From the NCBI GenBank assembly GCA_030600545.1, contig JAUVLV010000024.1, forward strand, positions 1 through 37,476: a stretch of DNA of 37,476 nt. The letters are read 5' to 3'. Shown here piece after piece: positions 8,454 to 17,365 of this stretch (position 1 is its first letter; each line of letters opens with the position of its first letter). The stretch comes from Candidatus Aegiribacteria sp. GTDB taxonomy: Bacteria > Fermentibacterota > Fermentibacteria > Fermentibacterales > JCC-6. The position numbers and the translations under genes were made by a program. The notes under the pieces are model-generated. The model was given only the letters and a program-made list of their open reading frames with translations. It was not told where the DNA came from and made no database searches.

Positions 8454-10361
8454 CTATTTTGTTTCCTTAATAGACCTCTTAGCTTCTATATAGAGTTTAG
8501 CTTTCTGCTGGGAAATGATGAGTTTCACATCTGCCCATACCAGCCCCTGTGATTCTCCAAATGCCTGAAGGAGGTTCTTTTCGTCACCTGAGAGTTTTCC
8601 ATCTGCCAGCACCATCCTCGACATTGCCGCAAGTATTTCCCTTGCTTCCTTCTGGTTGCTCGGAGCAGGTAATGTATCCTGATCGGATTTTACCGTATTC
8701 AGTATTTCGTTCAACTGTTCGTCCGATATGTGACGCTCAGCGGCGAAGGAAGAAAGGGTTTTCATCTCTTTTTCATCTACCACGCCGTCTGCGTACATGG
8801 CATTGACCATTGCCGAGAGAAGTAGTTCGGGTGGAACCAGGGCTGCTCTCTCTATCCCGTCTACAGCCTTTGCTGTAATTCTGGATGCGGAGAAACGGTT
8901 TACGGAATCGAGTACCCAGTCCTGGCTTCCATCGTTCAGGGATCTTCCGCAGTATTCACATTCACCTGTACTGCCGCCCTCGAAGGGAGCTCCGCAGCCG
9001 GGACAGTGGGACGATCTGAAGCTCTGATCAACAGCTGTTCTAATGCCGTGTTTACGGACCAGAGTATAAATCTGAGGTCTTATGATCTTCCGACCTGTTA
9101 CATGTACACTGCCTTCTTCGTTTCTTTTGGCATTTATACCGGACCATTTTACAAGGATTTCTATCCTGTCCATGCGGTTCTTCGTTCCCAGTACAATATC
9201 CTGGACTTCAACTGTACCTACGGCGGCGTCCTTGAAAAAGAGCCAGTCTCCGTTACTCCTGGTATTTGATAACTGTTCTTTGAATCCCTGAAGATATGAC
9301 GGAAGAGTGACCTTCCTTGCGTCTGAGACATCGTTTGTAAACCAGGATTTAATCAGCCGCCAGAATATCACTGAGGTTCTGTCTTCGATATGCTGCAGAT
9401 TGAAACCGGGATCAACTGCTTCCATGTCTTCAAACCCGGGAATAAGGGATTTATCGGATACGATGTTCCATTCCATCGATTGAGTTATCTCAGCAAGCAC
9501 CCAGTCGTATTCACCGCTTGTGAGGAGGGAATCGCAGTTTTCGCATTTGCCGGTATCACTGAGCTCCAAATGGGCTCCGCAGTTCGGGCAGAATCCTTCC
9601 ACAAGGCCTTTGCCTTCCAATGTCTGAACTCCGGGTTTTCGGAGGAAGCTCCAGTATTCTGTAAATGGAGCAGATGTATTTTTCCGTATCCGCTTTCCGG
9701 TTTTCAGGTCGACATCGGTATCGTCAGCCATGGCTGTGATCTCGACATGTATCGTGTCAAAGTGAGAGTCACTGAAAACACCAACGATTTTCGAATTCTG
9801 AACGATGATGTTTTCCATTTTATTTCGATAGCCTTCAGCCTTCTGCATTTCGAATTGAAGGCTGAACCGCTCATCTATTCCGTCGGAGATGAACTGGTTG
9901 ACTGATGAAAGGTTCTGATTTGACCAGGCTTCCTGAAGGGCTATGAAAGCCATATTAGCTTTTTGTAGAAAGCCCTCCTGCGTGAATTTTGTATCCCTCT
10001 GTTTCAAGGAATCCAAAGCGTTCTGCATTTCCTGGTGTTCCTGCTGTCTTCTTAGTTTTCCAGCCCTTGTGATGGTATGTGTTTCGTATCCTCCCTTAGC
10101 TTTCCTGCCGAATTTTATCATGAGGATGATTACCACGATAAGAAGCGGTACACCTATAAGCGGTTTGTAGATGACAAGCCTTATAAGAAGGTAAATGATG
10201 TACCCGGCTCCGCCTCCGCCACTACTGCCGCCTCCTCCGCTGGATCCGCCGTAGCTTCCGCCTCCGCCGGCCCTTGCAAAAGCTCCAGACGCGAGAACGA
10301 GCAGAATACCGGTTAGAATGAGAAAAAGCACCACTCTTATATTTCCATCAGATTTGAACAC
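8454..10361 (-). CDS. TIM44-like / zinc-ribbon / TerB-like membrane protein
   Basis: 635 aa: signal/TM, Gly/Ser-rich stretch, TM, TIM44-like region, ribbon CPNCGAHLELSDTGKCENC, second TIM44-like region, ribbon CPGCGAPFEGGSTGECEYC, C-terminal TerB-like helices (NAMYADGVVDEKEMKTL...MVLADGKLSGDEKNLL). Confidence 0.8.
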   Translation of the reverse strand: MFKSDGNIRVVLFLILTGILLVLASGAFARAGGGGSYGGSSGGGGSSGGGGAGYIIYLLIRLVIYKPLIGVPLLIVVIILMIKFGRKAKGGYETHTITRAGKLRRQQEHQEMQNALDSLKQRDTKFTQEGFLQKANMAFIALQEAWSNQNLSSVNQFISDGIDERFSLQFEMQKAEGYRNKMENIIVQNSKIVGVFSDSHFDTIHVEITAMADDTDVDLKTGKRIRKNTSAPFTEYWSFLRKPGVQTLEGKGLVEGFCPNCGAHLELSDTGKCENCDSLLTSGEYDWVLAEITQSMEWNIVSDKSLIPGFEDMEAVDPGFNLQHIEDRTSVIFWRLIKSWFTNDVSDARKVTLPSYLQGFKEQLSNTRSNGDWLFFKDAAVGTVEVQDIVLGTKNRMDRIEILVKWSGINAKRNEEGSVHVTGRKIIRPQIYTLVRKHGIRTAVDQSFRSSHCPGCGAPFEGGSTGECEYCGRSLNDGSQDWVLDSVNRFSASRITAKAVDGIERAALVPPELLLSAMVNAMYADGVVDEKEMKTLSSFAAERHISDEQLNEILNTVKSDQDTLPAPSNQKEAREILAAMSRMVLADGKLSGDEKNLLQAFGESQGLVWADVKLIISQQKAKLYIEAKRSIKETK

Positions 10362-10504
10362 AATTACCCTCCTTGGGAAGCTGGATATCCATAGTGTATG
10401 TTTTTATGTTCCATGTGTCCATAGTGGAATGGGCAGATTTATTCATATGTACTATATCGTATGTATTATTGTATTTTATATTGGAATGGTAAATTATTGA
10501 AAGG

Positions 10505-10963
10505 ATGTTCCTTATGCGAGTATTGACAGCAGCGACGATTTTCATGGCTCTGCTCCTGACCGCTATCTCCTGTGGTGGCGATTCGGAGCCGGAGCCGTCC
10601 CATTCGTCTGAGGATGAGACTGCAGCAGATACGATTCCGGCAGAAGTCCTCGAGGTGATGGACGAGGAAGAGCTCCCGCAGGAAATCGAGGTAACTATTC
10701 CAATTACAGCTGGTCCAGAAGGATCATGGAATACAACTATGGGTGAAATTGAACTGGTGGTTGATGACACAGGCAATGTAACGGGAGAATATCCGCTGGG
10801 AACCATCGAAGGGATTCTGACGGATAATACTCTTGAATTCACCTATTTGGAAGGCTCCCTTACGGGAGAGGGCACATTTACTTTTGAGGGGGATTTTAAC
10901 TCCTTCACAGGGGTTCAGGACATTGGCGGAACTGAGTTTGTCTGGGACGGAAGCAGAATTTAG
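10505..10963 (+). CDS. Putative lipoprotein of unknown function
   Basis: Signal peptide with lipobox-like LLTAISCGG, acidic linker, then a small beta-rich domain. Confidence 0.65.
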   Translation: MFLMRVLTAATIFMALLLTAISCGGDSEPEPSHSSEDETAADTIPAEVLEVMDEEELPQEIEVTIPITAGPEGSWNTTMGEIELVVDDTGNVTGEYPLGTIEGILTDNTLEFTYLEGSLTGEGTFTFEGDFNSFTGVQDIGGTEFVWDGSRI

Positions 10964-10968
10964 TCTGT

Positions 10969-12150
10969 ATGAAAAAACGGAATATGATTCCTGAAATGCT
11001 GTATGATTTGGAGGTTTCCAATCGGGTTAATCCTCCACCTTTAACAGGGCAGCAGGTAGAAGACGCATGGTTTGATGTCATACCAGACCTGATCAGGTTC
11101 AGAAACAGCGAATCGATTACGCTTATAGTGAACGATGCTACAAGGCCGGCTTCCTTTCCGATGATTGCCCCGATAGAGGAAGTCCTGGGTGATAAAGCAA
11201 GAATTCTGTTCGCCACGGGCACGCACAGACCGGTTACTCCGGAGGAGAAATCGATTCTTCTCGGAGGTTGTTTCCAGAATGCTTCCTGGAAGAACAGCGA
11301 TTGCGATTCACCTGATATGGTCAACATCGGAAGAACCCCAATGGGTACTCCTGTATGCATGGATCCATGGCTTTTTGACGGGAATCCGGTTGTTTCTGTT
11401 AATTCCGTAGAACCCCACTATTTTGCCGGATTTACCGGGGGACGTAAATCTTTTCTGCCGGGCGTATCATCCAGGGAAACCATTGTAATGAACCACTACC
11501 ATGCCTGCATGCCGGGAGCGCTACCGGGTAAGCTTGATGGCAACCCTGTACACACGGACATGATGGACGCTCTGGACATGCTGGAAGAAAGAGTAGAGAT
11601 AGTTCAGGGTAACGGTGTGGTAAACAGCGGCAGGCTGGTACATTTCTCTGCTGGTTCGTGCAGAGAATCTTTTATTAAGGCCGCTGCCGCTTCAGCGGAG
11701 TTGTCGACCATCTCCGTTCCCAACAGATCTCCGTTAGTTGTCCTCCATCCAGGGGAACCCCTGGATATCAGTCTTTATCAGTCCGAGAAGGCTATTTACA
11801 ACTGCAGTTCATTGGTTGAAGATGGTGGTTACCTTCTTCTCGTCAGCTCGTGTGGAGAAGGTATAGGGGCGGATCACCTGGAGAAGGCTTTCGTAACATC
11901 CATGGATGAAAGTTGGAACACTCCCGAGCAAAATCGGTACAATCTGGGAGACCACGCCATAGTCCGGCTGAAGAATATGAGAAAGAGGATAAATCTTGCG
12001 CTTTCAAGCAGCCTGCCAGACCGCATCGTGAAGAGAATGGGTATTGAACCCGTTCATGATATTGAATCATGGATCAGACAGAAAAGCTGTGACAGACCCC
12101 TGTTCATACCCGGGGCAGGTTTCGTAATACCGGTTACGGAGGAGAGCTGA
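10969..12150 (+). CDS. LarA-like protein (lactate racemase superfamily, DUF2088)
   Basis: 393 aa: VNDATRPA, FATGTHRPVTPEE, EPHYFAGFTGGRKSFLPGVSSRETI, matching LarA N-terminal motifs. Confidence 0.8.
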   Translation: MKKRNMIPEMLYDLEVSNRVNPPPLTGQQVEDAWFDVIPDLIRFRNSESITLIVNDATRPASFPMIAPIEEVLGDKARILFATGTHRPVTPEEKSILLGGCFQNASWKNSDCDSPDMVNIGRTPMGTPVCMDPWLFDGNPVVSVNSVEPHYFAGFTGGRKSFLPGVSSRETIVMNHYHACMPGALPGKLDGNPVHTDMMDALDMLEERVEIVQGNGVVNSGRLVHFSAGSCRESFIKAAAASAELSTISVPNRSPLVVLHPGEPLDISLYQSEKAIYNCSSLVEDGGYLLLVSSCGEGIGADHLEKAFVTSMDESWNTPEQNRYNLGDHAIVRLKNMRKRINLALSSSLPDRIVKRMGIEPVHDIESWIRQKSCDRPLFIPGAGFVIPVTEES

Positions 12151-12151
12151 T

Positions 12152-13522
12152 ATGTGGAACATCAGATCCAGGCTATTACCTCTGATTGTTGTTATCGCTC
12201 TTGTATGGGTATTCTTCTATTACAGTTTCAGTCTTGTTTCCCGTCTCAGGGAGGCAAGGGCAAACGCGAACGAGACTATAACCTGGTTCTGGGCAGGATC
12301 GCAGGTTCCCATGAGCAGATTGGCAGAGCTTGGTACGATCTACGTTTGTTCCGGATGCGGTTCAACTGCCCCTGCATACGGTTTTGAATCGGACTCCACC
12401 GTAATGAATTTCTGTCCGAAATGCGGTGAGATCACAGAATGGTACCTGGTATCCCTGGAAGGCATCGAGGAGCGGGAACAGCTTTTCCAGAGAACCAGGG
12501 ATCTTTTCGGAGAGCTGGTTGAGAGGCTTGATTATACAACTGTTCTTTCGGATACTGATATGATGCCACAGGTTGTTAACGGCGTTGCGGTTGCCGACTC
12601 AATAAGCAAAGAGAAACTTAAATCGATAGTGTTTCTTACAGAGGTCCTTGATAAAGAAAACGAGCCGGTTCCAATAACTGATACAAACGGTGAAACAATT
12701 GGATACCTCCATTACGGATCCGATGATCTGGCAAAGGAACTTCTACTTGTGCCATATATTGAAATCGGTATCTTCTTCATGCTGATTCTCCTTTTTCTTC
12801 ACGCTATCAGGATAGAGCTTAAGAAAGAAAAGGAGCTGTCATGGATCGGTTTTGCCAAGGAGACGGCACACCAGATCAGCACGCCTCTTTCTTCGCTGAT
12901 GGGCTGGGTAGAGCTTTTAAGGGAGAAACCAGAAGCTGAGACGGATAAGGAATTCGCGGAAGCCCTTGAGTGCATAGAAAACGATATTGACAGATTGAAA
13001 CAGATCGCCAGCAGATATGGCCAGATTGGAAAAAAACCTAAGCTTGAAAGTTGCCTGATCAATCCTGTCATTCTCGGTATTGTACACTATTTCTGTGGAC
13101 GCCCGGGATTTCTGCCTGAAGACATGAATCTGGAAACCGATTTTGAATCCGAATATCCTGTTAACCTGAACAAAGTCCTGTTCAGCTGGGTCATTGAGAA
13201 TTTTCTTAAGAATTCAATTGCCTCATTGAAAGAGACAAAAAACGGAGTGATAAAAATAAGCACCAGAGATATTCAGGAAGGATCAGGGCTGGTTGAAGTG
13301 GAAATTGCTGACAACGGGAAGGGAATCCCCTTTTCCGATCAGAAAAAAGTTTTCAAGGCGGGTTTCAGTACCCGGCGCGGCGGATGGGGGCTTGGCCTTA
13401 CCCTCAGCAGGCGAATCGTTGAACAGTACCATAAAGGAAACCTTCGTCTGAAAGCCAGTTCCCCGGGAAAAGGTACCACTTTCGTAATAAAGCTTCCCGC
13501 TTCATCGGAGGACACTGAATGA
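12152..13522 (+). CDS. Membrane sensor histidine kinase (PorY-like) with an internal zinc-ribbon motif
   Basis: Two TM segments, H-box WIGFAKETAHQISTPLSSLMGWVELL, HATPase N/G boxes (NFLKNSIASL, DNGKGIPF, GGWGLGLTLSRRIVEQ); CSGC...CPKC between the TMs. Confidence 0.85.
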   Translation: MWNIRSRLLPLIVVIALVWVFFYYSFSLVSRLREARANANETITWFWAGSQVPMSRLAELGTIYVCSGCGSTAPAYGFESDSTVMNFCPKCGEITEWYLVSLEGIEEREQLFQRTRDLFGELVERLDYTTVLSDTDMMPQVVNGVAVADSISKEKLKSIVFLTEVLDKENEPVPITDTNGETIGYLHYGSDDLAKELLLVPYIEIGIFFMLILLFLHAIRIELKKEKELSWIGFAKETAHQISTPLSSLMGWVELLREKPEAETDKEFAEALECIENDIDRLKQIASRYGQIGKKPKLESCLINPVILGIVHYFCGRPGFLPEDMNLETDFESEYPVNLNKVLFSWVIENFLKNSIASLKETKNGVIKISTRDIQEGSGLVEVEIADNGKGIPFSDQKKVFKAGFSTRRGGWGLGLTLSRRIVEQYHKGNLRLKASSPGKGTTFVIKLPASSEDTE

Positions 13523-15075
13523 TTACGGTTCTATGGGTCGATGATGAAATCCAGCACCTGAGAAGTCATATCAAATATCTTGAGAAACGCGATTACAGGG
13601 TTCTTACCGCGCACAGCGGACAGCAGGCTCTTGATATACTCAGTGCAAATCAGGTGGACATCGTTCTTATGGACCAGATGATGGTGGGCATGGATGGATT
13701 GGAAACCGTATCGAGCATCCGAAAAAGCAATCATGTGCTTCCGATTGTCATGGTTACCCAGAGTGAGGAAGAGGAACTGATGGATCTCGCCATTGGGGGG
13801 GAGATTGATGATTACCTGACGAAACCTGTGAACCCGAGCCAGATCCTTCTCGTAATAAAAAGGCTGTTGATGGGAAATCGCCTGAAAACCCAGAGGGCTG
13901 CGAGAGAAATGATTGATCAGACAACAAGGATAATGGATCTGCGCGGCAAAGAGATGAATTGGCAAAATTGGGTAGACATTTACCGTTCATGGGTTGAGAA
14001 GGATGTTGCTTCGGACGGTTCACTTGCGGAGGAAATGCGGAGTTTTGATAAGAGTAGATTAGATGATATTAATCTTGATTTCTCAAAACACGTAGAACAC
14101 AATTATGCTGGCTGGATATCCGGCACTGATTCAGATTCACCACTCATGTCGCACAATTACCTTGAGAGGGTTGTAGTTCCGGAGATGGATTCCGCAGATG
14201 AGCTGGTCATGATGGTGATAGACTGCATGAGGTACGATCAGTGGCTTACGATGGCCCCGATACTGGAAAAATGGTTCCATATAGAAACCGATTTTATGTT
14301 TACACTGCTCCCGTCCGCAACACCCTACAGCAGGAATTCAATTTTCGCCGGGCTGCTTCCTCGTGATATATGGAGATTTCACAGACATAAATGGAATGAG
14401 AATTATGGTGAAGCCGGGTTAAACAAACACGAGCATTACTTCCTTACAGAAGCCCTGAGAAGGCTGGGCTGCGACAGGAATATTCAGCCTTCATACGCGA
14501 AGGTAAGCAACAGGAGAGAAGGAGAAGCACTCAGACATTCCCTCTCCAAATCTCTGGAGAATGGATTTTTCGCAATAGTAGTTAATTACATAGACCATCT
14601 GACACACGGCAGATCCGAGCTTGATCTTATCAAAGACCTCGCACCCGATGTAGCCAGTTTCAGAAAGCTCGCTGAGACATGGTTCAAATCCTCCTTTCTG
14701 AAGGATCTGTTTCATACACTCGCGGCGAGAGGTACTACCATTGTAATAACAAGCGATCACGGCTCCGTCTTTACATCCCGGGATACCAGGTTCAAAGGCA
14801 GGGGAATTTCAGGCAGCCTGAGGTTTCGATTCGGAAACTCGTTAGTAGCTGATCAGAAGGCGGTTATTTCTATCAGGAACCCGGCTGAATGGGGTCTACC
14901 GGATGACAGGCCTTCCAAAGGATATCTTTTTGCGAGATCGAATTATTTCATGATGTTCCAGAACGTACCAAGGGAAGAGCTGCACAAGTTCAAGAATACA
15001 TTTCAGCATGGAGGAGTCTCGCTTGAGGAGATGATAGTACCAAGTATAATTCTGAAACCCAAGAGCCTGGGATGA
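13519..15075 (+). CDS. PorX-like response regulator fused to a PglZ (alkaline-phosphatase superfamily) domain
   Basis: Receiver VLWVDDE...IVLMDQMMVGMDG...DDYLTKPVNP; PglZ part MMVIDCMRYDQW, LLPSATPYSRNSIFAGLLPRDIW, IVITSDHGS. Overlaps the kinase stop by 4 nt (ATGA). Confidence 0.88.
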   Translation: MITVLWVDDEIQHLRSHIKYLEKRDYRVLTAHSGQQALDILSANQVDIVLMDQMMVGMDGLETVSSIRKSNHVLPIVMVTQSEEEELMDLAIGGEIDDYLTKPVNPSQILLVIKRLLMGNRLKTQRAAREMIDQTTRIMDLRGKEMNWQNWVDIYRSWVEKDVASDGSLAEEMRSFDKSRLDDINLDFSKHVEHNYAGWISGTDSDSPLMSHNYLERVVVPEMDSADELVMMVIDCMRYDQWLTMAPILEKWFHIETDFMFTLLPSATPYSRNSIFAGLLPRDIWRFHRHKWNENYGEAGLNKHEHYFLTEALRRLGCDRNIQPSYAKVSNRREGEALRHSLSKSLENGFFAIVVNYIDHLTHGRSELDLIKDLAPDVASFRKLAETWFKSSFLKDLFHTLAARGTTIVITSDHGSVFTSRDTRFKGRGISGSLRFRFGNSLVADQKAVISIRNPAEWGLPDDRPSKGYLFARSNYFMMFQNVPREELHKFKNTFQHGGVSLEEMIVPSIILKPKSLG

Positions 15076-15497
15076 TGGATCAGGCTGCTCTGGAGGAGCT
15101 TGCGAGAGAAATTGCCTGTAAAATTACACCTGGCAGCAGGCTGTTTCTCTCCGGAGACCTGGGTGCCGGAAAATCTGTGTTTGCAAGGGCAGTTCTCAGG
15201 GAACTTGGAGTGAAAGGCAGTATTCCAAGTCCCAGCTTCATTGTTGATGCTGTATACAACTCACGAGGGCTTGAAATTCATCATATAGACCTTTACAGGC
15301 TTGAGGGAAGTCCTGATGAGATGGCTTTTTATGGGATTTACGAAGTGCTTGAAAGTGATGCCGTTGTGATCGTGGAATGGGCTGAACGCCTGGATGACGC
15401 CGCCCTGGAGAAAGGAACATTCGTGAGTATCGATTTTACATGTGATTCAATGATGCGGGAGGTGAGGATAGATGACGGGAGTATGGCTGGGAATTGA
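15072..15497 (+). CDS. tsaE: tRNA t6A biosynthesis ATPase TsaE
   Basis: LFLSGDLGAGKSVFARAVLRELG...PSPSFIVDAVY...HHIDLYRLEG...VIVEWAERL. Confidence 0.93.
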   Translation: MMDQAALEELAREIACKITPGSRLFLSGDLGAGKSVFARAVLRELGVKGSIPSPSFIVDAVYNSRGLEIHHIDLYRLEGSPDEMAFYGIYEVLESDAVVIVEWAERLDDAALEKGTFVSIDFTCDSMMREVRIDDGSMAGN

Positions 15498-16143
15498 AAC
15501 CACAACCCCTACGGGCGGAGTCGCATTGATAAAGAATGGAATACTTCTGACAGAGGAGTATTTTCCAATCAGGGCGACACATTCAGAAAAAGTTCTTCCC
15601 GGCATATCCAGACTTCTGAAGCAGGCTGACCTTGATTCCGAAGAGATAACAGGGATCGCTGTATCCGCAGGGCCCGGATCCTATACCGGCCTTCGCATAG
15701 GAATTGCAACAGCCCAGGGGTTATCCGCAGGATGGGGTGTTGGAGCAGTGAGTGTGGAAACCCTCAGGATTCTTGCTGCGTCAGTTACTGCGGATTATCC
15801 TGTTCTTTCATGCATTAAGGCTCGAAGAAATGAGGTTTTTGCTGCTGTTTATGAAAACAGTTCCTTTGAAGCGGGTACAATTATCGTGCCCGGTGTTTAC
15901 GTTGCGTCTGCCCTTGAGAAGAGGATAGCCGAACTTGATTCAGTGATAGCTGTGGGCAGCGGGAAGTACGTGATGTCGCTTTCGGGTAATGTTAAAGTAA
16001 CCGATCCGCTGTGGGATATTCCAAGGCCCTCACTGGTTGCATTGCTTGGTTCAGCGAGGGCTGAATTACATGGTTTCGATGATCATCCGGCTCCCGTATA
16101 CCTCCGGGGTTTCAATGAGAAGGCGAACAGCAATGTTCCCTGA
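15472..16143 (+). CDS. tsaB: tRNA t6A biosynthesis protein TsaB
   Basis: LGIETTTPTGGVALIKNG...HSEKVLPGISRLL...ITGIAVSAGPGSYTGLRIGIATAQGLS. Confidence 0.93.
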   Translation: MTGVWLGIETTTPTGGVALIKNGILLTEEYFPIRATHSEKVLPGISRLLKQADLDSEEITGIAVSAGPGSYTGLRIGIATAQGLSAGWGVGAVSVETLRILAASVTADYPVLSCIKARRNEVFAAVYENSSFEAGTIIVPGVYVASALEKRIAELDSVIAVGSGKYVMSLSGNVKVTDPLWDIPRPSLVALLGSARAELHGFDDHPAPVYLRGFNEKANSNVP

Positions 16144-17365
16144 GATCCGCCTTGCATCAACAGACGACATTTCCGGTATAATGGATATAGAACAGAGCTC
16201 GTTCCCATGCCCCTGGGACATGGAAACAATTCTCTCCTGTATTGTATTTCCTTCCTTCCGAACCTGGGCTTCAAGGCTCGAGGGAAGAATCACCGGATAT
16301 GTTACTGCGGAGCTTGATTCTAACAGACTTCACATTGTCAACCTTGCGGTTAGCGATGTATTCAGAAGGAAAGGCCTGGCAACGGATCTTCTTAGAACCG
16401 CTGAGGAATGGGGCCGACGCCTTGGCGCTTCTATTTCTCACCTTGAAGTAAGGGTAAGCTCTTTGCCTGCCCTTACCCTCTACGAAAAAAGCGGTTACGG
16501 CCGAACCCGGTTTATCGAAAACTACTATCCCGATGGGGAAGACGGACTGGAATTCCAGAAAACACTTCATCCATACAGCGATTTAGCCATCATCGCAGAA
16601 AGAATTATCAGCAGGTGCGACACAATACCTTCGGTCGGAGTTGTGCTCGGTTCCGGATTGTCGTGGCTGGCAGATGAGTTTGGAACTGCTATCGAGATCA
16701 GTTATGGGGAACTGCTTGGAGATTCTGACCCTGGAGTTGCCGGGCACCCCGGCAAACTGACCTTCAGCCGTTGCGGCCGTTTCGTTTTCATGCTTGGCAG
16801 ACGCCACCATTACCAGGGATACACCGGAGATGAGATATCGACGCTGCCCGGTGTGCTGGGAGACCTGGGTGTTTCGGCCTGGATTCTTACATCGTCTTCC
16901 GGCGCTGTAGATACTGAGCTGCGCCCCGGTGATGCTGTTCTGTTCAGGGATCATGTCAATTTTACCGGATGTGTACCGCAATCCGCGGGCTGCAGGATAA
17001 GAAAATCGGCATATTCCTCTAAGCTCAGAAAAGCGGCTGAGGAAGCTGCGGGCAGAACAGGAACCGAATTAAAGGAAGGCGTCTTTGCATGTACTTCCGG
17101 GCCTGCTTACGAAACGTCCGCAGAGATAAAGTATCTTCATGAAAAGCTGTTTTCAACTGTTTCAATGTCGACTGTACCAGAAGTTCTATTGCTGTCATCG
17201 AGGGGATTCGATGTAGCAGCCGTGTCACTTGTTACTAATGCAACATCACCCGGAGTCGTTCTGACCCATGAGGAAGTCCTTTCTTCACAGGAAGCGGTCA
17301 GGAGAAAACAGGGGGCATTTCTTTCCTCTTTCATCCAGGAGGCAGCGTTAATTGAACTACAGTGA
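16133..17365 (+). CDS. Fusion: RimI-type GNAT acetyltransferase + purine nucleoside phosphorylase
   Basis: From ATG 16133: MFPEIRLASTDDISGIMDIEQSSFPCPW...VSDVFRRKGLATDLLRTAEEW...LEVRVSSLPALTLYEKSGY, then GVVLGSGLSWLADEF...GRRHHYQGYTGDE...SGPAYETSAEIKYL...MSTVPEVLL...VTNATSP, in one uninterrupted frame. Confidence 0.88.
   Translation: MFPEIRLASTDDISGIMDIEQSSFPCPWDMETILSCIVFPSFRTWASRLEGRITGYVTAELDSNRLHIVNLAVSDVFRRKGLATDLLRTAEEWGRRLGASISHLEVRVSSLPALTLYEKSGYGRTRFIENYYPDGEDGLEFQKTLHPYSDLAIIAERIISRCDTIPSVGVVLGSGLSWLADEFGTAIEISYGELLGDSDPGVAGHPGKLTFSRCGRFVFMLGRRHHYQGYTGDEISTLPGVLGDLGVSAWILTSSSGAVDTELRPGDAVLFRDHVNFTGCVPQSAGCRIRKSAYSSKLRKAAEEAAGRTGTELKEGVFACTSGPAYETSAEIKYLHEKLFSTVSMSTVPEVLLLSSRGFDVAAVSLVTNATSPGVVLTHEEVLSSQEAVRRKQGAFLSSFIQEAALIELQ

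Noticed and set aside
10348-10842. 164-aa minus-strand ORF
   Set aside because: Antisense to the lipoprotein at 10505-10963; Ser-rich shadow reading without a plausible signal or domain.
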